A stretch of 64,000 nt of DNA, from the NCBI RefSeq assembly GCF_023065955.2, contig NW_026622963.1, positions 5,153,001 through 5,217,000 of the forward strand, written 5' to 3'. The notes under the pieces are model-generated. The model had not been told where the DNA came from, did not search any database, and saw only the letters and a list, made by a program, of their open reading frames with translations. The first letter of the stretch is position 1; every line of letters begins with the position of its first letter. Both the position numbers and the translations under genes were made by a program. The DNA is from Ursus arctos (taxonomy: Eukaryota > Chordata > Mammalia > Carnivora > Ursidae). Shown piece by piece: positions 11,313-20,328 of the stretch.

Positions 11313-11944
11313 GTTTCCGCTTTGTCCTCAGCTTGCCTTCTGTGCCCTCATCATTAAGCATGTACTATGGACTAGGCACTCTCTCTCATGCCTCCAGTGT
11401 TTCTTTTGTGTATCCCTTTCTCCTCTCTGTGACTTTTCTGCTCCCAGCTTTCCTTCCTCCTGTCCTCTTCTTCTCTTTGACCTCAAAACCTATTCTCGGG
11501 GAAGTTCAACTATCAGCTATGTGCCCCTTAGAGCAAACATAAGTTGCTGCGCTTCTCCTCCTGGAGGAATTAGCATTTGACATTTGATCTTTCATTGTTG
11601 TAGCAAATGGTTCTCTGTTCATGAAATTTTCAACATCATTTTGCAAGCAGGGGAGATAATTTGCAAAATAGAGGACCTTCACAAAACCTTAGAGTCCCGC
11701 CATCTGGTGACCACCCACTTAGAATATGCATGAGGTTGGCCCTTTCCTTGGCTCCTTTTTGTGATCAAATCAGAGACGGGAATTGACCCATCTCAGGAAA
11801 ACATGCTAACTTTGCTCTTAGGATAAACCTCCAAATCCTTTTCGTAGCAGTGAGACGCTGCATGGTGTAGCCTCCTGCTTAACTCTTTAGACTCTTTCTA
11901 CACCTTGCAGGAAAGCCACATTGGAATTTCGTCAGATGTTTGGT
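11313..11944. other. No gene recognised
   Basis: Pyrimidine-rich tract at 11330-11480. A 107-codon plus-strand frame (11257-11580) starts inside the LTR and has only low-complexity Ser/Pro/Phe content. Confidence 0.4.
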
Positions 11945-12288
11945 AGAAATACCATTTCGCCTTAGCGTGCTTCTGCTTGGAGTGGTCTACTTGTCAACCC
12001 CTTCAGCCATGCTAACTCCTCCTCCTGCCGCAGGTCTCATTTTAAATGTTGCTTCTTCCGGGAAGCCTTCCCTGACTCCTAGGAACCTGATGAAATTGGG
12101 ATTAGGTTCCCTGATACATGATCTCACAGCACCTAATAATTGCCATAGCACCTATCACAATCATCTTTAGTCGTTTCACGGAAGGATACCTCATTGACTA
12201 GTCTTCACAGCTGTCTGATCTATTATTCTGCACTAAGCATCGGGCAGAGTGCTGGGCTCATAGTAAGTACCTGTGGAATGTATGCATG
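11945..12288 (+). repeat. L2 LINE 3' fragment, sense
   Basis: The features 'gcttcttccgggaagcctt', 'ccctgactcctaggaacc' and 'cagagtgctgggctcatag', then 'taagtacctgtggaatg', follow the L2 3'-end order. Confidence 0.6.
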
Positions 12289-12437
12289 ACCAAACATAAG
12301 TATTCTGTATTTAAGTCAAACCTTCATCCAGAGTTCCCTTACTATTTAGTAATAAAAAAACCAAAAACTGATCAGTTCTGCCCTGCTGGGTGGACACTTA
12401 CTGTTGAGGTCATCTCATCTTGGGCAGACTCTGCACT

Positions 12438-12543
12438 TGGATTCTGCTCTCACTGCCTCATACCTGGGCTTTGCCCACTGCAGTCCAACCTGGATTCTGC
12501 TCTTACTGCCTCATACCTGGGCTTTGCCCACTGCAGTCCAACC
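12438..12543. repeat. 53-bp tandem duplication, two copies
   Basis: Copy 1 is 12438-12490 and copy 2 is 12491-12543. They are directly adjacent and differ at one base (c versus t in 'tgctctcactg'/'tgctcttactg'). Near identity implies a recent local duplication. Confidence 0.95.
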
Positions 12544-12892
12544 TGTGAGATCCTACTGAATTAATCTTCCCCCAAACACTGGTTTGACCAGACCACTTTC
12601 TGCTAGAAGCCTCTGATGTGGACTTGGCTACAGAATACAGCTCAGACTCGGCCTGGCCTTGAAGCCTGTCTGTAATCTGATTCTGACCTACATTTCTGTG
12701 TTCACTTCCTTTGTAAAGCGGATTGTTTGTTCTACCACACATTTTTACTTACTGGCTCTAAGCTTTTGTTTGTAGTGTTTGTTCTGTCCAGAAGCTTCGC
12801 CTCCTATTCTGTTATCGAACTTCTATCCATCCGGAGAGTTTAGCTTATATCCCACTTTCTCTGTATAGTAGTCCTAGTCACCTGTATTAGAA
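12544..12892. other. No gene, possible L2-like text
   Basis: The phrase 'gaagcctgtctgtaatctga' and the pyrimidine-rich flank hint at a degraded L2 copy. Nothing else is seen. Confidence 0.3.
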
Positions 12893-13585
12893 CTCTTTCA
12901 GTTGCAAATAGTGAGGCAGATCCCAAACTGGCTTAAGTAAAAAAAAAAAAAGAAAACAAAACATTATTAGTTCATGTCATCCATAAGTCCGTGATAGACT
13001 TTAAGTATGATTTTAGGTAAAACATCGTTAGTAATCTTGGTCTCTTCTGATTCTACCGATTCTTCTTTTTTTCCTTTTTTTTTTTTCCAGCAAGGCTCCA
13101 GGCCCAGTGTGGAGCCCAATGTGGGCCTTGAACTCACAACCCTGAGATCAAGACCTGAACTGAGAGCAAGAGTTGGACACTTAGTTGAGACACCCCAGGC
13201 GCCCCTCTGTGGATTGCTCTCATCTGTTGATTTCACCCGGAATTAGGTGGAGCCGGTGATGCTGAGGTTCATGTGGTGGCCCCAGAAACTCAAGGCTTAC
13301 ATCCTACCAGCTTAACAACCTCAGGGAAAACGAACTTATCTTTCTTCAAAGTTCTAACAGAAGTCCCAGGGAAGGGTGGGTCACATGCCCATCCTGAACC
13401 TACCGCTATGGGGCTCTAATTAACCAGGTCTGGGTCATGGGTCCGCTCCTGGGACCCATGGGTGGGGTCAGCCTCAGAGACCTGCATGCATGGAGAGCGA
13501 CAGTTGGGTGGTTCCCCAAAAGAAAATTGAGATACGGTTACAAGAAGAAGGAGGAATGGGTGCCAGGCAGGAAAAAGACAGCCTA
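12893..13585 (+). repeat. Ancient interspersed repeat, unnamed, split by a SINE
   Basis: The left part ('agttgcaaatagtgaggcag ... aactggcttaagtaaaaaa') and right part ('ggcttacatcctaccagctt', 'gtcacatgcccatcctgaac', 'gtggttccccaaaagaaaat') read as one old mammalian repeat. A carnivore SINE interrupts it at 13064-13206. Family name and strand are not certain. Confidence 0.45.
13064..13206 (-). mobile_element. Older short carnivore SINE, antisense
   Basis: Poly-T/C lead, 'ggccttgaactcacaaccctg' without the long acacaagcag body, and end 'ccccaggcgcccc'. This matches the short, older SINEC form. It is more diverged than the 4.7 and 9.0 kb inner copies. Confidence 0.85.
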
Positions 13586-14136
13586 AATCCATCCTACCCC
13601 TCCAAATGCGAGTGGTCTCTCCTGGCTCCAAATTTCTGTCGCTCTTCCTGGCTATCTTATTCATGTATTTATTTCCCCATGGTCACTAGATGGTTGCCAC
13701 AGTCCCAGACAGCACAACGTAATGCCGGAATTCCAAGCAGAAGGAAGAAGGGGGCAGGTGGAGAGAGGACTTTTCCAGAGAAAGGAAAGCTTCCTTACAG
13801 GCCATCCGAGAAATTTGGATCACTTGGCAAGGAGGCGGGGAAAATGAATGTTGGGCAAAGGGGAATGGAATAGCTGAGATTGGATCAGTGCAGATGAAAG
13901 GTTCATTCCTGGGGCTGAGCACATCGCTGAACAAAAGCAGGGTTTTGTTAGAAGGAAAGAAGGAAGGGGCGAGGTCCTTGCTGCTGGCTGGGTCACCAAG
14001 AGTGGCTGCCCAGGATACTTCTTTATCAATTTATCTGCTAGCGACTGGGAACTTAACCGGATGCAAGGCACTGTGTATTTCTGATTCTCATCTAGTCCAT
14101 ATGACTTTTTCTTTTTAATGGCAGGAACTGTGACTT
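13586..14136. other. No gene recognised
   Basis: Purine-rich tract around 13740-13860. A plus frame at 13490-13873 and a minus frame at 13820-14071 show no similarity. Confidence 0.4.
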
Positions 14137-14151
14137 ATGCTTTGCAATTTA

Positions 14152-14363
14152 TTTTTTTTTTTTGTTTTTTTTTTAAATATTTTATTTATTTATTCAACAG
14201 AGATAGAGACAGCCAGCGAGACAGGGAACACAAGCAGGGGGAGTGGGAGAGGAAGAAGCAGACTCATAGTGGAAGAGCCTGATGTGGGGCTTGATCCCAT
14301 AACGCCGGGATCACGCCCTGAGCCGAAGGCAGATGCTTAACCGCTGTGCCACCCAGGCGCCCC
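14152..14363 (-). mobile_element. Carnivore SINE, young, antisense
   Basis: Poly-T lead, 'gacagccagcgagacagg' body and 'ccacccaggcgcccc' end. A perfect 15-bp duplication 'atgctttgcaattta' flanks it at 14137-14151 and 14364-14378. The 67-codon open frame across it is SINE-derived, not a gene. Confidence 0.97.
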
Positions 14364-14518
14364 ATGCTTTGCAATTTAAATTGCCTTGCGCTTAGTAGCT
14401 GTTCAATAAGTATTGGCTGATATTTACAATTTGATGGTGAGGGGTTGAGAGAAGGGTGTAGAATTCAGCCTTTCTAAGATCTCATGTAAAGACTTCATTT
14501 TTGCCCTCGCTGCTACAG

Positions 14519-14599
14519 GATATGGAAGATCACCACATCTGTGTTACAGTCATTGGAATCATGGAGATGCAAATAAATCTCAAATATATCTTCTTGGCT
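14519..14599 (+). other. Candidate 81-bp internal exon (unproven)
   Basis: A pyrimidine-rich tract and 'gctacag' acceptor precede position 14519, and a strong 'gtaagt' donor starts at 14600. The 81 bases between are exactly 27 codons and open in the first frame, reading DMEDHHICVTVIGIM at the start. Frame 2 reaches a stop. Nothing matches a protein I know. Splice-like signals occur often by chance, so this is only a candidate exon of an unknown transcript lying upstream of the CpG island. Confidence 0.15.
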
Positions 14600-15378
14600 G
14601 TAAGTTCTCTCTCAGTCACCTTGTAAATTACTTGACTCTTTGTCTGTATGGCCCATCTATGTAGTTCTTACACATGTAAAATGAATTTAGACAGGCAGTG
14701 TAGGTAATTTGGCGAACGGGTGTCCTTTTTCAATGGCTTTTCCGGATTTTTTACTTAATAGGGAAATTGCTCTCCCACTGAATCTTCATTCACAATGTTA
14801 AGACTTCAGAAACACAGTTTTTTTATTCAGAAAGAATTTCAATCTTCTTGCTGTCAAACACACTCTGCTCTCACATGGGCACTTAATGGTGTCAAGATGT
14901 CGATTGAATTTTGACAGGGCCCCTATCGATGGAATGTTCAACTTTTCATATTTAGTTAATATGGATGGGTAAGAGGATGTTTGAGGGGTTTTTTTCCTCT
15001 CTGTTTTCATGGAAACATATACTTTCCCATAAGATTGGATGACAGTAGGACGTGTGAAGCGCTGGAGGCTTTTTTGAGTGAAAAGTTTGCCTGCTGTTCA
15101 AGACCTACTATTAACTGCCTCCAAATGGCACAGTTGTTACCTCTAATTGCTGTGGTGCTCTAAATTAGTCTGAAGGCACTGGAAGCTTCGTTCCCACCAA
15201 GAAATGGTTTCTTTCACTTTCTCTTGGAGCAGCACCCCTTGAATTGTAGATGTGGCAAGTATGGCCACAACCTCAGCGCTCTTGCCCGTTAGGGGTCATT
15301 GGTGCCTGACGATTGGCAGGATGTGAGTTTTTAGATTTTTGTCCGGGAGTAGGAGAAGACCAAACTACTCTAATGCTC
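14600..15378. other. No gene recognised
   Basis: Apparently unique sequence apart from the candidate exon at its left edge. Two short frames (14798-15010 minus, 14981-15163 plus) have no similarity. Confidence 0.4.
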
Positions 15379-15890
15379 TTGTATTGGCTATCTATTGCTG
15401 CATAACAAATGGTGTCAAAAATGAACGGGCTTAAAACAAGAGATGTGCCCTATCTTACACAGTTCCGGTATGGAATCTGGGAGAGGCTTGGCTAGGGGCT
15501 TCTGGCTGAGAGTCTCTCATGAGGTTATGTCAAGGTGCGGGCTGGGGCTGCAAGCATCTGAAAGCTGAACTGGGACTAGGGTTTCCGAAATGGCTCACTC
15601 ACACAGCTCTTGGCTGGAGGCCTAGGTTTCTTGCCGTGTGGGCCTCTGCTTGAATGTCCTTATGGCATGGCACCTGGCTTCCTCCAGAATGAGTGGGTAA
15701 AGAGAAAGACCATAGAAGAAGCTGCAGCATCCCTTACAACCTAGTCTCAGGAGTCATCCGTTGTCACTTCTGCCATAGTCTCTTTGCTCAAAGTGAATCA
15801 CTAGGTCTGGGCCATACTAGGGGGAGGGGAATTAAGCGCTCCCTCTTGAAGGGATGTGTATTTGTAGAATTTGTAGACATATTTTAAAAC
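15379..15890 (-). repeat. MaLR (MLT1-type) LTR, antisense
   Basis: The start 'ggctatctattgctgcataac', then 'atggtgtcaaaaatgaac', 'ggggctgcaagcatctgaaa', 'ccgtgtgggcctctgctt' and 'ggggaattaagcgctccc' follow the reversed MLT1 LTR order. Confidence 0.65.
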
Positions 15891-16639
15891 CACTACAACT
15901 TTAATAATTGATTTTTCTGCCTTTGTGATTGGGTATCTGCAAAAAAACAAACCGAAGTCAGAGGTTTAGTACATGGTCAGCAAATGGACAGATGAATACT
16001 GCCCCTTCATTCTTGGGGTAATTTATGCAGAATTGCAGCCTTCCAAGCTAACCAGATAGGTGCTCCCCCCAGAAGCTGTACAAGGACGGAACGGAGTTTG
16101 GGTCTGAGAGAGACCCATTCTTCCAGCCTCTCAAAGAATGCTGTCTTCTATGTCCCTCATGAATATGCAATGGCCGGGAGGTAGCTTTTCCCAGGGGGTG
16201 CTCAGAGAGTGGGACACCAGTAAGGATGGACTCAGAACAGGGATAGGAGTGTTTGGTTGCACTCACCTGGACGGATAGGTCAGATACAGGCAGCAGATGG
16301 CAAGAGCTGAGTGAGAAGCTAGCTGGTTCTGCTTTACTGCTGGTTGGCAAAGACCAGCCACAGATGGTAAGAGTGAAGCTGTGAGCAGACTCCAACCCTA
16401 GGATCAAGCAAGTGCCAGCGCCCTGCAGAAATCACCCGCAGTACCACCAAGGGATGCGAGGATTCATGGGTAGAATTCTTCTCCTGGATCTCAAAAGCAG
16501 AGACCATGGTGGCTCTGGCTGCTTGGCAGCCCTGAGTGCACGACGTGAGGAAGGGAGCACTTGGGGCCAGATGGGGAGAGGTTGGGAGACAGAGCGTGAC
16601 TGTCAGGCCACAGAGTGAAGCATCGTGCCACAGAGACAG
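15891..16639. other. No gene recognised
   Basis: GC-moderate sequence. Frames at 16048-16407 (minus) and 16412-16618 (plus) lack familiar motifs. Confidence 0.4.
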
Positions 16640-16931
16640 ATGGTGAGAGGGGTGCCCCTGTCTGCAGTGGCTTTAGTGCCTTTTCAATACTCATCCTGCC
16701 TGTGTACCCTTCACATACGGCCTCTTCAAGAGCTTCTACTTCCAAAGCACTTTCATTTAGAAGTCGAATGTAAGTGTTCCAAGCTGTAGTCCAGGCTAAA
16801 AGGGCTTTGTAGCTTTTCTCTTTTCTCACATTTAGAGAAACCCAGGTTTCTGATATACTGATTGATAATGGAATCATACAATGGTATAATTTATGCAACT
16901 GTGCATTAGAGAGAAGATGCCACATAGCCAC
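16640..16931 (-). other. Protein-like open segment, possible fossil or unannotated exon
   Basis: A minus-strand frame runs from 16931 through 16491. Its residues from about 28 to 85 (roughly 16850 to 16677) have balanced, charged, helix-like composition, for example NTYIRLLNESALEVEALEEA, unlike the low-complexity remainder. I do not recognise the protein. There is no clear acceptor or donor pair. Chance, a decayed retrocopy and a real exon are all possible. Confidence 0.2.
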
Positions 16932-17576
16932 AGAGTTAAGAAGAGCTGTCTTTCTGGAATATTCCTGCCATTAAGATACCAGTGCAAGAGAAGAGGAGGT
17001 AGGAAACTTAGAAAACACATAGATTTATACTTCAAGATACAGACCTACTATATATGTCATTAGCCTCCTAAAGAAATTCGGTGGCTGTGCTGGTACCACC
17101 TTTAGGGACAGGTGGGAGGGGCCTGTCTTTAAGGGGCTCTGTTCTGGCCCTTCTCCAGCTGCATTCCTACATACTGAGCTGGAGGCCATCAAGCCAAAGG
17201 AATGTGTCCATCTGGAGCCAATTTCACCTCTTCAGACCTCGCTCCGGGTACCCAGAAGCCAGAATGCTCTGCCCAAATGGCTGTGAGCCCACTTCCAGGG
17301 CCTATGTGGGCTTCTCTCCTAGATCTTCTGATATGTACTCCTGGACCTGTGGAGTGGCCAAGAAATGGCAGTTCTGTAAAGGGAAAAGTGGACGTGTGGG
17401 CTGGAGTGCCCATGGAGTGTGGGGCTTAACTGGCTGTGGGAAGCGAAGTGGGGAAGGCTGCTCTGTGCGGAAACCAGCTGTTCCTGTTCTAGCAAGGAAC
17501 TCTGAGAAGTCCCAGAATTCAAAGTCCAAACCTAGTCTTCCAAGTTGTATTGAAAGTATATTTTCAAGGTGAAAGG
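16932..17576. other. No gene recognised
   Basis: A 163-codon plus-strand frame (17081-17572) dominates but overlaps equally open frames on the other strand. It has no domain I can identify. Confidence 0.4.
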
Positions 17577-17637
17577 ATATATATCTTTTATATATGCATA
17601 TATATATATATACACACAAGTATCCTTTAATACATAT
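17577..17637. repeat. (TA)n-rich microsatellite
   Basis: Repeated ta and ata steps around 'gcatatatatatatatac', with a short (CA) end. Confidence 0.85.
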
Positions 17638-17814
17638 ATATTAAATTTCACAGTTTGTTAGCTTGTTTTATAACTTTTACATATGTATACATTTCACTGT
17701 GGGCTTCTACATGTAGCCTTTTGGTGGACCCTACAAAGGTCAGGGTTGGTTCTGGCTCCCTATGTAACACAGAACCAAGTTGAACCGGCTTGGCTTGGTT
17801 TGGAAGACCTTTTA

Positions 17815-17993
17815 TTTTTTTATTTTTATTTTTTAAAAAAGATTTTATTTATTTATTTGACAGAGAGAGACAGCCAGCGAGAGAGGGAACACAAGCAGGG
17901 GGAGTGGGAGAGTGAGAAGCAGGCTCTTAGCGGAGGAGCCTGATGTAGGGTTCGATACCAGAACGCTTAACGACTGAGCCACCCAGGCGCCCC
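17815..17993 (-). mobile_element. Carnivore SINE, antisense, internally deleted
   Basis: Poly-T/A lead, 'gacagccagcgagagaggg' body and 'ccacccaggcgcccc' end. Compared with neighbours it lacks 31 bp between two 'acg' copies (now 'cagaacgcttaacg'). The duplication 'tggaagacctttta' flanks it at 17801-17814 and 17994-18007. Confidence 0.96.
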
Positions 17994-18022
17994 TGGAAGA
18001 CCTTTTAAAATTGAGTCCTCTC

Positions 18023-18213
18023 GGGGCGCCTGGGTGGCTCAGTCGTTAAGCGTCTGCCTTCGGCTCAGGGCGTGATCCCGGCGTTCTGGGATCGAGCCCC
18101 ACATCAGGCTCCTCCGCTGGGAGCCTGCTTCTTCCTCTCCCACTCCCCCTGCCTGTGTTCCCTCTCTCACTGGCTGTCTCTCTGTCAAATAAATAAATAA
18201 AATCTTAAAAAAA
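18023..18213 (+). mobile_element. Carnivore SINE, young, sense
   Basis: Full-length head 'gggcgcctgggtggctcag', body and 'aaataaataaataaaatctt' tail. The duplication 'aaaattgagtcctctc' flanks it at 18007-18022 and 18214-18229. It lies head-to-head with the preceding antisense copy, 29 bp away. Confidence 0.97.
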
Positions 18214-18229
18214 AAAATTGAGTCCTCTC

Positions 18230-18600
18230 TAATCTTACCTCCCACTGCTGTTCTGCAAGAATCTTCCGTCAACCAAACTGGTCAGCCCATAGCCAGGCTT
18301 GGCCCACGTCCTTTCCTCTGTGCTTGGTTCACACTATTTTTCTCTGAAAGGCCTCCATTTCTGTCCTGCATTTGTATGGGCCACAGTACTGTTTTAAGAC
18401 CCAGCCTCATAGTCACATGTCACATTCCTCTGGCCTCTTCTAACCCACTTACTGGCATTCGAAGTGTACAACTATGTGTGGCCATTTTTCTTATTATGGA
18501 CAAGATATGGTTATAAGATAAGGGAAGATCAATACATAATCATTTTCAGACCAGGAAAGGGGACCTCCCCCTTCCCCCCCAAAGTCAGAGGAATAGCTAG
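18230..18600. other. No gene recognised
   Basis: Sequence without a recognised element. A minus frame at 18494-18817 overlaps the old repeat that follows. Confidence 0.35.
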
Positions 18601-19135
18601 GGAATGAGAAGAATGTAGTTAGGCAGGCACCCAAGGAGGAGATGGCCAGCATTGTCAAAAGCTGCAGAGAGGTCGTTGGGAAAGATGCCCAAAAATAGAA
18701 TATTTGCCCATTAGGAAAGAGGTCTTTTGTGACCATTGAGAGAAAAGCAGACTGTGTGGGTGAAAGCAACATTGTAGTGGGAAAAATAAGAGATGAGAAA
18801 GTAGAGACAGCAAACATACTTTAATGTCTCTCAAGAAAATGTGATTCTGAGAAGAGAGAGAGTAGCTTTAGAGGGTGGAAGAGGTAGGGTGGTTTTGTTC
18901 TGTTCAAAGGTTGGAGGGGACTGAGTGTGTTTGTAGGAGAAAAGAGCCAGATTAGAGGGAAAATTGATAGTGGGGAAAGAAGGGATAGATGATTCAACAG
19001 AATATGGGAATGGCTGAGATCCAGTGCACAGGTGCCGGGGTTAACCTTGATGAGGAGAAAGGGCGCTTCTTGCTGTGGGCAACGGAAGGAGGGCGGGAAG
19101 ATGAATGAAGGCTACAGGATAGGCATAAAAATGGA
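18601..19135 (+). repeat. Ancient unnamed repeat, same family as 53-55 kb
   Basis: The motif order 'gtcaaaagctgcagagaggtc', 'gaaagcaacattgtag', 'gagatccagtgcacaggtg' and 'gttaaccttgatgagg' is that of the longer copy downstream. That copy starts with an 'attcattgaacaa' element and includes toxin-free, gene-free text. I cannot name the family. Confidence 0.45.
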
Positions 19136-19589
19136 GTGATTGGACTCCTCATCATAAATGAGGAGACTGGCGGTCATTGCAGAGAAAAAGGCTAAGAAAG
19201 CCCGAATTTTCTGGGGCAGTTCCAGATTTCAAATATTCACATAATCACATTCTTCATTCATTCCTTTCACATTTATTCAGTGCCCCGCATGTACCAGACA
19301 CTGGGGTCTACAGTGATGCGACTTTTCATGCAGTTTTGGAATTTGTTATACTGGGACTGAAGTGAGATTTACGTTTTACTCTCCTAGAAGGCTTGAAGTA
19401 GAAATCAATGCACGAATCAGAAGAGAGTCCTTTGTCAGACCAGATGTCCCGACTTGGGGTTTGGAAAACACGGGCATCTCAACAATGGCGCCCTGTTTGA
19501 GGCAGAGAGGGAAGAGAAGCGAGATGGGGGGAAGGTTTACACCCGGGTAACCCCAGGAGGGTGCGCCTTCAACCAGGAAGGTGAGAACC
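19136..19589. other. Upstream flank of CpG island
   Basis: Contains a short old-repeat-like 'ttcattcattcctttcac' stretch at 19251-19318. A possible donor 'aag|gtgaga' lies at 19580/19581. No exon is supported. Confidence 0.35.
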
Positions 19590-19758
19590 TTCTGTGCACT
19601 TCGGGCCGCGCTGTAACCAAGGGTAACGGCGCCTCAGCCTACACTAGTGTGAAGACCTGCTTCTTCCCTGAACCAGGTGGGTCCACGGAGGCTGAACAGG
19701 ACCAGACACGAGCCCAGCCTCGCCAACCGAGACAACTTGCCGCGATCTGCCACCGCCT

Positions 19759-19767
19759 CTATTTAAG
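19759..19767 (+). promoter_or_regulatory. TATA-like box
   Basis: 'ctatttaag' lies just upstream of GC-box clusters. If it is used, the start site would be near 19790. CpG-island promoters often lack a functional TATA box, so this is tentative. Confidence 0.35.
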
Positions 19768-19865
19768 GTCACGGCTACTTTTGCCCCTAGTTAATTGTGA
19801 GGGGCGGGGGAGGGGAGAGGCTGTGGGCGGGACGAATCACCTTTTCTAATTTACAACTGGTCACA

Positions 19866-20153
19866 ATGGACTCCGAGTCCCGCCTCCTGCGCCGCCGCCG
19901 ACAGGCTCTCCGGGCTGTCACTCGAGCCGCCGCGGCCGCCCCTCGCCGTGGCTGGGATCTCGCGGGAAGAGCGGCGGGCACGACTGTAGCTTGGTCTCCC
20001 GGCTGCGCGCGAAGCGGGAGGGCTCTCCTCACACAAGCGCTTCCTCGCGGAGAGGGTAGAGCTGCGGCAGTTGCAGGCCTGGGCCGCCCCTTCCCTGCCG
20101 CCGCCTTCTTTTCCTCAGGGCTCCTCGGTCCGCTCGCCCTCCGGCGCTCCCAG
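19866..20153 (+). CDS. Putative first coding exon of an unidentified gene (5' part only)
   Basis: The ATG at 19866 has A at -3 and G at +4, a strong initiation context. It opens 96 codons that reach the consensus donor 'cag|gtaagg' at 20153/20154 in phase 0. The peptide starts MDSESRLLRRRR. It is Arg-, Ala- and Leu-rich, with an alanine run near residues 22-26 and Ser/Phe/Leu-rich text (FFSSGLLG) near residues 83-90. The basic N-terminal part could suit a mitochondrial or nuclear signal, but the composition is also what translated CpG-island DNA gives. I do not recognise the protein. The exon may be 5' UTR instead, with the true start in exon 2 outside the window. The frame stays open past the donor, which is expected in stop-poor GC-rich sequence and is not evidence of coding. 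Confidence 0.3.
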
Positions 20154-20160
20154 GTAAGGA
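20148..20160 (+). promoter_or_regulatory. Splice donor of putative exon 1
   Basis: The sequence 'ctcccag|gtaagga' matches the mammalian 5' splice-site consensus at seven or more positions. It is the best donor in the island. A weaker 'cag|gtgggt' lies at 19676/19677. Confidence 0.6.
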
Positions 20161-20287
20161 AGCCCGGAGCGCGTCTCGGCTGCGGAGCGGTCGGGAAGCG
20201 GGGACTCGGAGCAGCCGGGGCGGACTGGCTCCCGACGGGGGCGGCTCCGCGGGCTGCGCGGCGCTGCCTGGTGGGCGCGAGGCTTGG

Positions 20288-20328
20288 CGGGGCTCGGGAG
20301 TGCGGGGGGCAGGAGGCGGCGGGGTGGG
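20288..20328 (+). promoter_or_regulatory. G-run cluster, possible G-quadruplex
   Basis: At least four runs of three or more G lie within about 40 bp on the non-template strand, immediately downstream of the donor. The arrangement suits a G-quadruplex or R-loop in a transcribed CpG island. Confidence 0.5.

Noticed and set aside
14137..14340. 67-codon plus frame, with similar ones at 31061-31279, 34997-35206, 18039-18272 and 17683-17943
   Set aside because: These translate carnivore SINE sequence (shared EIETASE-like or RQPVREGTQAG-like text) and are not genes.
17081..17572. 163-codon plus-strand open frame
   Set aside because: It has no known motif, no promoter or splice context, and equally long overlapping minus frames at the same place. 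Composition looks like translated non-coding DNA.
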